Origin: Thermococci archaeon
GTDB lineage: Archaea; Hadarchaeota; B88-G9
Assembly: GCA_003660555.1 (NCBI GenBank)
Contig: QMUK01000012.1
Location: 1-19,604, forward strand
Direction of reading: 5' to 3'
Length of the DNA: 19,604 bases
In this document: piece after piece, positions 1 through 6,806 of the stretch
Layout: every line of letters starts with the position of its first letter
Numbering within the stretch: the stretch's first letter is position 1
Program-made: the position numbers and the translations under genes
Notes under the pieces: generated by a model
The model's database searches: none
What the model saw: only the letters and a program-made list of their open reading frames with translations
Told to the model about the DNA's origin: nothing

Positions 1-46
1 ACGTAGTATCTCCGTTTTGTTTGCAATAGCATGCTCAATTCTCATC

Positions 47-817
47 TCAACTGCTAGTAGAACTTCTTTCCAAGTACTTCTTCAGAGCTTTCAATAGATG
101 ATCCGTTATCCTCTTGATCATTTCCTCTCCGGCCTCTACACTCCCTCTACTAGGCACTCCTATGGAGCCGTCTTCGGAAAGCTCCTTCCAATCATGTATT
201 GGCTTCAAAGACACTTTTTCCCCATCTATATCTATTCTTGGATCCCTCACTTCGTGATCTTTTGGAATCTTGTCCTTTCTGACTTTTTCTGGCATTAGAC
301 ATAGGGCAAAACTCGTTTCGATTTCGCATGCGTGTCCCCTTATCACAGTCTCCGCACCTAACACGTCTTCTACTCCTCCTGTGAACTCCCACCAGTTAAC
401 GACCAATACCTCTTTCCCCTCACTCAACAAATCTCTAGCAAGTATTTGGAGTACTTCTCTGTTTCCACCGTGACCGTTTACTATTAGGACTCTTTTTACG
501 CCGTGTTCGAAGAGACTATCGCATATGTCTCTCACTAAATTGTAAAGGGAATCCTCTTTGAGAGAGATCGTACCAGGGAATCTCATGTGGTGCTCGCTAC
601 AGCCGTAAGCGACAGTAGGCGCTATTATGGCATTTAGCCCATCCTCCACGAGCTTCTTACATATCATCTCAGTTAGTGCATAGTCTGTGCAAAGAGGCAA
701 GTGGGGTCCGTGTTGCTCTGTACTCCCAATGGGAACTAGAACGAAGTCCACTTCCTTCAGCATTTTCTCTGCTTCTTCCCAAGTCAAATCTCCCAAATAA
801 TAGCGAGTCAAGGCCAA
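47..817 (-). CDS. Creatininase-family amidohydrolase
   Basis: This is a cytoplasmic metal-dependent amidohydrolase of the creatininase superfamily. Family members include creatinine amidohydrolase and the archaeal formamide hydrolase ArfB of riboflavin/F420 synthesis. The sequence shows the metal-site motif GSTEQHGPHLPL with a following TDY (Glu34, His36, Asp45), the NGHGGN loop (His116) and GHACEIETS (Glu165/Glu167). A glycine usually precedes that Glu; here it is Cys. The length of about 256 residues is normal. I start at a TTG at 817, because a TATA-like TCTTAATAT on this strand (841-849) puts the transcript start near 819 and homology begins at once. TTG at 811 is also possible; the ATG at 880 lies upstream of the promoter. 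The substrate cannot be told from sequence; an ArfB-like role is a guess. Confidence 0.85.
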   Translation of the reverse strand: MALTRYYLGDLTWEEAEKMLKEVDFVLVPIGSTEQHGPHLPLCTDYALTEMICKKLVEDGLNAIIAPTVAYGCSEHHMRFPGTISLKEDSLYNLVRDICDSLFEHGVKRVLIVNGHGGNREVLQILARDLLSEGKEVLVVNWWEFTGGVEDVLGAETVIRGHACEIETSFALCLMPEKVRKDKIPKDHEVRDPRIDIDGEKVSLKPIHDWKELSEDGSIGVPSRGSVEAGEEMIKRITDHLLKALKKYLERSSTSS

Positions 818-880
818 CCCTTCCCTGTTTTGGAGAACATATATTAAGACCTTTCTGTCGCGCGTCGAGTCGGAACCCAA

Positions 881-1213
881 TCAAATTGGGAAATATATCA
901 TCTCACTTGAGAATTTCGTGTTAAAGGAAGTAGTTAGCTCCTTCTCGCGATAGGCCAATACAGAAAGGAATTGATCGTTACTAGAGGATGTCGGCGAAAT
1001 CTAGATAATAGAACTGCTATAGCAAGAATCCAATGACTAAGACATTAAACAGAGTAAGTCGAAAATTTGGCCGAGTAAGAGAGAAGATTCGGTTGCTCAG
1101 CGAGAAGAAGGGTAAACACGTGACGGTAAACTTTAACTGAAACTCTAACTGAGTGTGACGAAGATTTCGTACTTCCTGCACTAGCCAAGAGGATAACCTT
1201 TTAACCCATAATA
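881..1213. other. Intergenic region between creatininase gene and lctP-like gene
   Basis: No convincing gene is visible here. The part near the permease holds two imperfect direct copies of a ten-base element, CTTTAACTGA (1131-1140) and CTCTAACTGA (1143-1152), spaced 12 bases apart. Just before them GGTAAAC occurs twice (1111-1117 and 1125-1131) and a CACGTG palindrome lies at 1117-1122. These may be regulator sites for the permease. A TATA-like CTTTTAA lies near 1199-1205. Confidence 0.4.
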
Positions 1214-1229
1214 GAACCCAGGTGGGTTC
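1214..1229. promoter_or_regulatory. Perfect inverted repeat over the permease start
   Basis: GAACCCA and TGGGTTC form a perfect 7-base inverted repeat with a 2-base spacer, ending 3 bases before the TTG start at 1233. It lies between the TATA-like box (about 1199-1205) and the start codon, and contains the GGTGGG ribosome-binding sequence. A repressor bound here would block transcription start. As RNA it could form a small hairpin that hides the ribosome site. Confidence 0.5.
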
Positions 1230-1232
1230 AAC

Positions 1233-2789
1233 TTGATTGCCCCTATATTAGCAGTGTTACCTCTGATAGTGGCCTTCTTCGGGATAGTCTTCCTGAGAAG
1301 AAGCGGAGCAGAAATGGCTGTAGTTGGTCTAGTTCTGGTCTTGATTATAGCCAAGTTTTATTTCGACACACCTCTGGAAGTAGGGATAGCGGCCAGCATA
1401 TACGGTCTATTGAAGTCCTTGGGGATAACCCTAGCTGTCGTCTGGACTATGTTCATGATCTTTCTAATGAGAGAAGTAGGCGCTCTGGATACTATTTCAT
1501 CTTCCATAAAGAAAGTAGCAGAGACTAAAGAAGAACAGGCCCTTTGGATAGGAATAGCATTTGGATCACTGGTTACCAGTTTAGGGGTAGTGACACCATC
1601 CATGCTACCCCCCCTTTTAGTCGCTATGGGCTTTTCTCCATTTTCCGCCGTCACTATTTCAGTACTAGGCTATAATGCCACCACCTCGTTTGCCTTGCTA
1701 TCAATACCCATAACACTCCCTGCAGAGGCCGCTGAGAAAATAGTGGGCTATGAAATGGATCCAGGCCTATTCGCGTACAAGGTATGCATATATCTCCCTG
1801 TGGTTTCCCTCCTCATCTCAGTAGCGATGATACTTCTAGTGAAGGGAAGTCTCAGGAAATCTCTAATACCGACTATTTTGACAGGACTTTCCCTAGGAAT
1901 TTCCGCATTAATTTTCTCCCTAGTAGAAGTCCCAGTAATGCTAATTGGAGTTCTCTCCGGACTAGTTTCCATGCTCCTCCTACACTTCTACATGACTAGG
2001 AGGAAACCTTGGATAAGTGGGAAGATACTAAGAGCGGCATCTCCGTGGATAATATTGATCACACTAGCCCTAATAGTGAGCTATCCTGAAATAACCTCTC
2101 GTCTGAAAGAAATAGATCCACCAGTAACTTTTGGACTAATAGCAAATCAAAGCATAGATTTCAATGTTTTCGCCCAGATATACACTTGGATACTAGTGGC
2201 CACTATTTCGTCTATTCCCATACTGAAACCATCCAAAGAACAGTTGATTAGGGTAACGAACACCTGGCTCAGGAGAATTTGGGGACCCGTAATAGCTTAC
2301 TCTCTCTTCTTCTCAATAGCCTATGTCATGGCTTGGTCCTCCATGCACATCTCCGGAGGAAAATTGGTTCCGTCACCTAGATTCGATGAACTAAACATGA
2401 ACAAGGTAATAGGGCTGTATCTGGCGGAAGTTTTAGGAAACAAATACTTGTATTTCTCAGCATTTCTAGGTCTATTCGGGGCAGTAGTGAGTGGTTCAGA
2501 GACAGGTTCTAATGTAATGTTTCTTGGAATACAATATAAAGCATGTGAAAATCTCGGGATAACTCAAGGAGGATTTAGCAATGAATTCATGACAGTCTTC
2601 GGAGCGCATGCCAATGCTGGAGGAGTGGCGAGTGCTATAACTCCCTCGAAGATAAACAACGCCGTTGCGACTATAGGGGAGAGAAGAGAGCTGGAAGGAG
2701 AAGTCATGAGAAAGCTAACTCCAGTCGTAATAGGAATAACTCTCGTGGTAGGGGTATTAACATCCATTTTCGTGAAATTGGGAATCTAG
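1233..2789 (+). CDS. lctP: L-lactate permease family transporter
   Basis: This is a polytopic membrane protein of the lactate permease (LctP/LldP) family, which takes up lactate or glycolate with protons. Its 518 residues carry about 12-14 hydrophobic helices. Family-like stretches are SLGVVTPSMLPPLLVAMGF after helix 4, LGYNATTSFALLSIP, a GLFGAVVSGSETGSN loop near residues 420-435, and GGVASAITPSKI near the C-terminus. The start is TTG with GGTGGG six bases upstream. The gene is alone and diverges from a creatininase-family gene. An inverted repeat sits over the start region, so regulation by a local repressor is likely. The family is clear; the substrate (lactate, glycolate or another 2-hydroxy acid) is not. 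The end lies 12 bases from the CCA end of initiator tRNA, tail to tail. Confidence 0.9.
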   Translation: MIAPILAVLPLIVAFFGIVFLRRSGAEMAVVGLVLVLIIAKFYFDTPLEVGIAASIYGLLKSLGITLAVVWTMFMIFLMREVGALDTISSSIKKVAETKEEQALWIGIAFGSLVTSLGVVTPSMLPPLLVAMGFSPFSAVTISVLGYNATTSFALLSIPITLPAEAAEKIVGYEMDPGLFAYKVCIYLPVVSLLISVAMILLVKGSLRKSLIPTILTGLSLGISALIFSLVEVPVMLIGVLSGLVSMLLLHFYMTRRKPWISGKILRAASPWIILITLALIVSYPEITSRLKEIDPPVTFGLIANQSIDFNVFAQIYTWILVATISSIPILKPSKEQLIRVTNTWLRRIWGPVIAYSLFFSIAYVMAWSSMHISGGKLVPSPRFDELNMNKVIGLYLAEVLGNKYLYFSAFLGLFGAVVSGSETGSNVMFLGIQYKACENLGITQGGFSNEFMTVFGAHANAGGVASAITPSKINNAVATIGERRELEGEVMRKLTPVVIGITLVVGVLTSIFVKLGI

Positions 2790-2801
2790 GTAGGAAAAGA
2801 A

Positions 2802-2880
2802 TGGTAGCGGGGCGCCGATTTGAACGGCGGATCTCCGGGTTATGAGCCCGGCGGGATGGACCTGGCTACCCCACCCCGCT
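2802..2880 (-). tRNA. Initiator tRNA-Met (CAT)
   Basis: On the minus strand a full cloverleaf can be drawn: acceptor AGCGGGG with CCCCGCT, anticodon stem CCGGG/CCCGG around CTCATAA, T-loop TTCAAAT, discriminator A and an encoded CCA. The A1-U72 pair and the three G-C pairs next to the anticodon loop are the marks of an archaeal initiator rather than an elongator Met tRNA. No intron is present. A TATA-like GATTAAATAC lies about 29 bases upstream and a short T-rich tract follows. Confidence 0.96.
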
Positions 2881-2903
2881 TCAGTTCGGTAAGTCTCTCT
2901 GGA

Positions 2904-2913
2904 GTATTTAATC
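2904..2913 (-). promoter_or_regulatory. TATA box of initiator tRNA-Met
   Basis: GATTAAATAC read on the minus strand is centred about 28 bases from the mature 5' end of the tRNA. This matches the archaeal TBP-site distance seen for the other tRNA genes in the window. Confidence 0.6.
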
Positions 2914-3293
2914 CTTTCTTTTCTTCTACCACCTGATAGCACGAAGTCTGATTCAATGTGGGAGAGGGTAAAGGGAGAGACAAGACCGAAATATGGACCA
3001 CATGGATTGGACTTGCTGTCCCACGATGGATGCTATTAGTAGACCCCTTCGTGAACATTCCCATATGAAAGATCAAAGAGAAAGAAATTATATTTTCTGA
3101 TAAAAGAAAAAAGAGAGAGATGGGATTAATTTCGTGGATTAGGTCATAGCCGCTACCGAAAATTCTTTTTATAGGATTGAAAACTATATCTCTAGGGGCA
3201 TTTGACAGCGGTATGTTTAAAAGCCTGTTACAGGTAGGAGACACACCACGTAAGTCCCAAAGAGAGAAGGCATTCGAGGTGCAATGGGTTAAA
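2914..3293. other. Intergenic region between initiator tRNA and tRNA-Leu
   Basis: About 380 bases with no credible protein gene. It holds TATA-like runs (CTTTTTATAG near 3165-3174; ATGTTTAAAA near 3213-3222) and a short inverted repeat CCTGT-T-ACAGG at 3224-3234. A small RNA starting near 3195 or 3243 is possible, but I see no family motif. The tRNA-Leu that follows lacks a TATA-like box at the usual 26-30 bases. Confidence 0.35.
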
Positions 3294-3378
3294 GCGGGGG
3301 TAGCCAAGCCAGGTCAAAGGCGCGGGATTCAGGGTCCCGTCCCGTAGGGGTTCCCGGGTTCGAATCCCGGCCCCCGCA
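3294..3378 (+). tRNA. tRNA-Leu (CAG)
   Basis: Type II tRNA with acceptor GCGGGGG/CCCCCGC, anticodon stem CGGGA/TCCCG around TTCAGGG (anticodon CAG), a long variable arm (CCC-GTA-GGG), T-arm CCGGG-TTCGAAT-CCCGG and discriminator A. CCA is not encoded. No intron. The nearest good TATA-like sequence lies about 75 bases upstream, so the leader may be long or the promoter weak. Confidence 0.96.
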
Positions 3379-3442
3379 CTACTCTAATTAATCTCAACCC
3401 ATCTGACATTTGCATGGGCCAAACACATCGAATTTCACAAAG

Positions 3443-3450
3443 GTTATATA
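3443..3450 (+). promoter_or_regulatory. TATA box of the tRNA-Glu/tRNA-Ala unit
   Basis: GTTATATA is centred about 29 bases before the mature 5' end of tRNA-Glu. It is the only promoter-like site before the tRNA-Glu/tRNA-Ala pair, which are 4 bases apart and so very likely one transcript. Confidence 0.65.
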
Positions 3451-3475
3451 TCCCGAGGCAATTGAAGGGCACGAA

Positions 3476-3553
3476 GCCCCGGTGGTGTAGCTCGGTTAAG
3501 CATAAGGGACTCTCGATCCCTTGACCCGGGTTCAAATCCCGGCCGGGGCACCA
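3476..3553 (+). tRNA. tRNA-Glu (CTC)
   Basis: Acceptor GCCCCGG/CCGGGGC, anticodon stem AGGGA/TCCCT around CTCTCGA (anticodon CTC), T-arm GGG-TTCAAAT-CCC, discriminator A and an encoded CCA. No intron. It is followed after 4 bases by tRNA-Ala on the same strand. Confidence 0.96.
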
Positions 3554-3557
3554 CCTA

Positions 3558-3631
3558 GGGCCCGTAGCTCAGACCGGGAGAGCGCCGCCTTCGCAAGGCG
3601 GAGGTCGCGGGTTCAAATCCCGCCGGGTCCA
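3558..3631 (+). tRNA. tRNA-Ala (CGC)
   Basis: Acceptor GGGCCCG/CGGGTCC contains the G3-U70 wobble pair that identifies alanine tRNA. The anticodon stem CCGCC/GGCGG surrounds TTCGCAA (anticodon CGC), and the T-loop is TTCAAAT. The discriminator A is at 3631 and CCA is not encoded. The next base, 3632, is already part of the trpS stop codon on the other strand, so the two genes touch tail to tail. Confidence 0.96.
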
Positions 3632-4750
3632 TCAATCCCTGAATTCTTCCGGAACGAACTCTTGCATTAGATCTCTAGCTTTCTCTCTCTTTTCCCTGTG
3701 ATCTCTCAGGAAAGATAGAACTCTTTCTATTAGTTCTGATTTACACTCTCCGCACAATAGTTCTCCGGACTTACAGGATTTCATTCTCTCCATTAGTTTC
3801 GAATCCTTCTCTTCGAACAAATAAAAGTAATATTGGAACACAGAGCATATCTCAGGATTTCCACCTTTTTCTCTTTGTTCCTTTATTGTAGCTTGACCAC
3901 CCGTGAAGGCATTCCTTATCTTTCTAGCAACTTCCTCTTCAGAGTCTGTAACATATATACTTCCCTCAGGGGAACTAGAGGACATTTTATTTGCTCCCGA
4001 GAGACTAGGGAAGAATTTACTCAGTATTAGGGAAGGTTTGGGGTACCCTAGCTTGGGAGCGACGTCTCTAGCTATTCTGAAGTGTGGATCTTGGTCTATT
4101 GCACATGGAATGAGGCAGGGTATCTTTTCACCTCTCCTCTCGCTTTCTAGGAAAGCTGGGGCTGCCTGAAGACTTGTGAAGAATATCAGTCCTACATTCG
4201 TAGAGGAGTCGAATCCGAAGACAGCTTTAACTAAGGAAAAATTTATCTTCTTGGCTACCTTAATTGCGATCTCGTAAAGGAGAGATATGTGCTCTGTGTC
4301 CATTATTATTTCGGTTCTCTTTGGATCGAAGCCTAGGGCTATAACGTCTAGGGAGTTTTCGTAGGCCCACTTCTTCGCTTCCTCTAGATTCATTCCTTCA
4401 GAGTAAAGGAACTTCTCGTCATCTGTCATCTGGAATATTAGCTTCACTTCGAAGCATTCCTGCAGGTACTTGGTGAAAATCCAGGGCATTAGGTGCCCGA
4501 GGTGAACTGGACCGGAAGGTCCCCTTCCTGTGTAAAGATAGAACTCCTTCCCTTCCTCCCAAGCGCTCAAAACTTTATCTAGATCCCTATGGGAGTAAAA
4601 TATCCTCCTAGAGAGAAAATGAGTCTTCCCACATTTCTTTTCTAGTTTAGATGCCAATTCCACAGTAAGCTCTGAGGTGCCGAACTCCTCCATGAGTCTG
4701 TCGTAGTCCACCTTACCCCTTACTTCATATGGGGTCACTAGGAAGTCCAA
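3632..4750 (-). CDS. trpS: Tryptophan--tRNA ligase
   Basis: Cytoplasmic class I synthetase that charges tRNA-Trp with tryptophan using ATP. The 372 residues fit the archaeal/eukaryotic type. The HIGH-type signature is GPSGPVHLGH (residues 77-86) and the KMSKS-type loop is NKMSSSSPEG (KMSSS at 255-259). The IPCAIDQDPHFRIARD stretch near 214-229 belongs to the tryptophan/ATP site. A C-terminal CKSGELLCGECK cluster with a preceding Cys may bind zinc, as in archaeal members. The start is TTG at 4750, preceded by GGTGAT as ribosome site; an ATG four bases upstream is out of frame. It is divergent from the 93-residue gene across 55 bases. The TGA stop abuts tRNA-Ala, so any 3' tail of this mRNA is antisense to the tRNA pair. 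Confidence 0.97.
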   Translation of the reverse strand: MDFLVTPYEVRGKVDYDRLMEEFGTSELTVELASKLEKKCGKTHFLSRRIFYSHRDLDKVLSAWEEGKEFYLYTGRGPSGPVHLGHLMPWIFTKYLQECFEVKLIFQMTDDEKFLYSEGMNLEEAKKWAYENSLDVIALGFDPKRTEIIMDTEHISLLYEIAIKVAKKINFSLVKAVFGFDSSTNVGLIFFTSLQAAPAFLESERRGEKIPCLIPCAIDQDPHFRIARDVAPKLGYPKPSLILSKFFPSLSGANKMSSSSPEGSIYVTDSEEEVARKIRNAFTGGQATIKEQREKGGNPEICSVFQYYFYLFEEKDSKLMERMKSCKSGELLCGECKSELIERVLSFLRDHREKREKARDLMQEFVPEEFRD

Positions 4751-4805
4751 GACATCACCGAAACACGGAAAAATCTAGAGGATAGAAAAGTCTTTCGGGT
4801 CTCGA

Positions 4806-5087
4806 ATGCACGTGATAAGCATAAGGAGCACATTAGATGAATTCGACTCCTACGAGCTAGGAAGGAAAATAGTTATGGGTTGCATGGAAGTCTTCTCTGA
4901 AGTCTTGGGATGGGAGTTCGAGTTCGTCGGAGAGTGGCACAGGCCCACTGGGTACCATACCCCATACTTGGGGAGAGACACCCCAGAAGAGGAAAGAAAA
5001 GAGTGGGTGAAACTAATAGAAAAAGAAGCCAACTTAGAAGTAAGAATAGATGAGACTACTTTCTATTTTAAAGTAAAAGGGATTTAA
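4806..5087 (+). CDS. Hypothetical 93-residue protein
   Basis: I do not recognise this family. The protein is small, soluble and acidic, without Cys clusters, signal peptide or membrane segment. It begins MHVISIRSTLDEFDSYELG, has a middle HRPTGYHTPYLGRDTP segment with two His and two Tyr, then a charged helix (EEERKEWVKLIEKEAN) and a C-terminal strand pair (LEVRIDETTFYFKVKGI). This looks like a compact alpha/beta fold. The ATG lies a few bases after a predicted transcript start, so the message is probably almost leaderless. It diverges from trpS across 55 bases, so the two promoters must overlap. It appears to be a real gene because codon use matches the neighbours and a regular strand/helix pattern is visible. 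Confidence 0.7.
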   Translation: MHVISIRSTLDEFDSYELGRKIVMGCMEVFSEVLGWEFEFVGEWHRPTGYHTPYLGRDTPEEERKEWVKLIEKEANLEVRIDETTFYFKVKGI

Positions 5088-5149
5088 GACCGAGCTTGGA
5101 AAGTTGAAGTAAGTTCTATAGTGGATTCAGGCGATTGATTCCTCTTACG

Positions 5150-5165
5150 CTGATGAAAACATCAG
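5150..5165. repeat. Perfect 6-base hairpin CTGATG-AAAA-CATCAG
   Basis: CTGATG and CATCAG flank AAAA. A run of seven T follows at 5180-5186. For the upstream 93-residue gene this could act in transcript ending. For the downstream exported protein it lies just before the T-rich promoter core, where an operator is equally possible. Confidence 0.45.
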
Positions 5166-5218
5166 TATTTCATGAGTAATTTTTTTAGTTCTGGAGTTCA
5201 ACTGAATGAGGGATTACA

Positions 5219-6604
5219 TTGTTCCGACTAGCAGGAATTGTTCTCTTAATGACACTCATCTCCCTCACTTTGGTATCTGTAGCCCAGATACAACCATTCA
5301 TTTACGTCGAGCTCTTAGAAGAGGAGAGATATTTCGAACCAAATGACAGAATCTCAATTAGAGTTATAGGCTTCACACCAACTAGGTGTGATTCTCCGGT
5401 TTACCTGATATTCGAGTGGTTTGACCCGAACACCATGACGTTGGGAGGCTCCATGTCTCCCTCTAAGTCCATCTTCTCCGAAGGACAGGTAGTGGAGGAG
5501 ACAGTCGAGATAGTGCTCCCGAGTAGGAGAGGAGAGATACTCCTAAGGGGTAGGTTCTACTGCGAGGAATACAGAAGAGATAGGAAAACAACTGCGATAA
5601 ACTCAGTCTCCAGCAATTTGCTGAGGCTAGTCCTGAAGACTGTTGGGGAGGAGAGAAATGAACTAGTCGAAAGAGAGGAAAGAATCGATGAGGAGAAGAT
5701 GAAAGAGAAGCCCAAAATTACTGTGGAATACGAACTCCCTAGATGGATAGAGGTAGGAGAATATGCCCCCCTGAAACTCAAGCTGAAGAACACGGGAGAA
5801 GTTGGAACAGAAGTGAGAATAAAATCCGGGGAGAAAATATATCCGAGAGAGATGAGAGTCTACGTAAAAAAAGGAGGAAGCAGAGAGATAAACCTGAAAA
5901 TATATCCGGAAAGGGAAGAGGAATTCGAGATATTCGTTTTGATATTATATGACGGCGAAGAAAAGGAAATTAGAGAGAGGCTAATATCATATTATCCAAC
6001 TGAGCTGAAAGTCAGGGTGGGAGTACCGGATAAAGTCACAGCTGGAGAAATATTTCAGATCTCGGTAACTTTAGAGAACAACTCTAATGGGAAAGCAACC
6101 AATGTGAGAATATTCCCTCCGAAGGAAGGTCTCTTTGATCCACTATCTTGGAACGCATACATAGAGGAAATACGTCCAATGGAAAGAAAAGAGGTGAGTT
6201 ACGCTTTTAAGGCCCCGGAGATAATGGAGACCTCCGTCTTATCCTTGGGAAATCTCACTGTGAAATACGACAAAGTCGTGGAAGGGGTTAAAATAGCTGA
6301 GTATAGCACTGAAATACCCCTCGGAGAAATAAGTGTTGAGGTAAAGAGAGAAGACACAATAGATGGAAATTCAATGGCAATGATCAAGCTCCTTCTTGTG
6401 GTCCTAGCTCTAATCCTCCTGTCTTCTACTTTAGCTTTTTACTCGCTAAGAACAAGCAAAAGCGTGAATTCACAAAGGAAGGAACTGAGAGAAGAGCTTA
6501 AAAGGCTTAGGAGGGAGTACCTAGATGGAAAAATAAGCGAGGATGAGTATGAGGAGGCAGTAAAGAAAATAGAAGAGAAGCTGGAGGGAGATAAAAGTGA
6601 ATAA
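5219..6604 (+). CDS. Exported, membrane-anchored beta-sandwich protein with SHOCT-like tail
   Basis: The role is unknown. A signal peptide or first helix (residues 1-22, ending near SVAQ) is followed by a large extracellular part built of beta-rich repeats that resemble CARDB/NEW3-type Ig-like domains: PKITVEYELPRWIEVGEYAPLKLKLKNTG near 163-192 and LKVRVGVPDKVTAGEIFQIS near 264-283 start two such units. One membrane helix lies at about 386-409. The cytoplasmic tail (411-461) has KELREELKRLRREYLDGKIS followed by EDEYEEAVKKIEEKL, which has the look of a SHOCT oligomerisation/binding motif. The start is TTG with GAGGGAT upstream. The stop overlaps the zinc-ribbon gene by 8 bases, so they are translated together. 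It is probably a surface or envelope protein that signals or assembles through its tail. Confidence 0.75.
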   Translation: MFRLAGIVLLMTLISLTLVSVAQIQPFIYVELLEEERYFEPNDRISIRVIGFTPTRCDSPVYLIFEWFDPNTMTLGGSMSPSKSIFSEGQVVEETVEIVLPSRRGEILLRGRFYCEEYRRDRKTTAINSVSSNLLRLVLKTVGEERNELVEREERIDEEKMKEKPKITVEYELPRWIEVGEYAPLKLKLKNTGEVGTEVRIKSGEKIYPREMRVYVKKGGSREINLKIYPEREEEFEIFVLILYDGEEKEIRERLISYYPTELKVRVGVPDKVTAGEIFQISVTLENNSNGKATNVRIFPPKEGLFDPLSWNAYIEEIRPMERKEVSYAFKAPEIMETSVLSLGNLTVKYDKVVEGVKIAEYSTEIPLGEISVEVKREDTIDGNSMAMIKLLLVVLALILLSSTLAFYSLRTSKSVNSQRKELREELKRLRREYLDGKISEDEYEEAVKKIEEKLEGDKSE

Positions 6605-6806
6605 ATTAGAGAGATTGATCAAGGAAAAGAAGTGCCCGCTTTGCAACGGAAAAGTCACTTTGTCTGATGTGTGTCTAAGTGGAGGAGAGCTCTGGCTCTT
6701 CATGAATTGCTCCTCTTGTGAGGCTTGCATTTCTGTTGTATCCAAGGATCCCAAGCTCTCAATATACAAGGAAGAGAAATCAAGATCTCTCGACTTTCAA
6801 GATTAG
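6597..6806 (+). CDS. Small zinc-ribbon protein
   Basis: 69-residue cytoplasmic protein with CPLC (Cys13, Cys16), Cys26, and a second group Cys38, Cys41, Cys44 (C-SSC-EAC). The first CxxC and the later CxxCxxC suit one zinc ribbon. The GTG start overlaps the end of the preceding gene by 8 bases and is preceded by GGAGGGAG inside that gene, a strong sign of translational coupling. The last 27 bases overlap the end of the nfeD-like gene on the other strand. No family name can be given. It may bind nucleic acid, or act as a partner for the SHOCT-like tail encoded just upstream; the latter is inference from coupling only. Confidence 0.7.
   Translation: MNKLERLIKEKKCPLCNGKVTLSDVCLSGGELWLFMNCSSCEACISVVSKDPKLSIYKEEKSRSLDFQD

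Noticed and set aside
2840-3307. 155-codon open frame on the minus strand
   Set aside because: It overlaps the initiator tRNA and the start of tRNA-Leu, has no ribosome site, and its residue composition (Ser/Pro/Leu/His mix) is unlike the Lys/Glu-rich proteins around it.
5150-5205. Possible C/D box RNA using CTGATGA and a later CTGA
   Set aside because: The C box has the wrong first base, no internal D' and C' boxes are placed correctly, and the terminal stem is missing; the simple hairpin explains the TGATG sequence.
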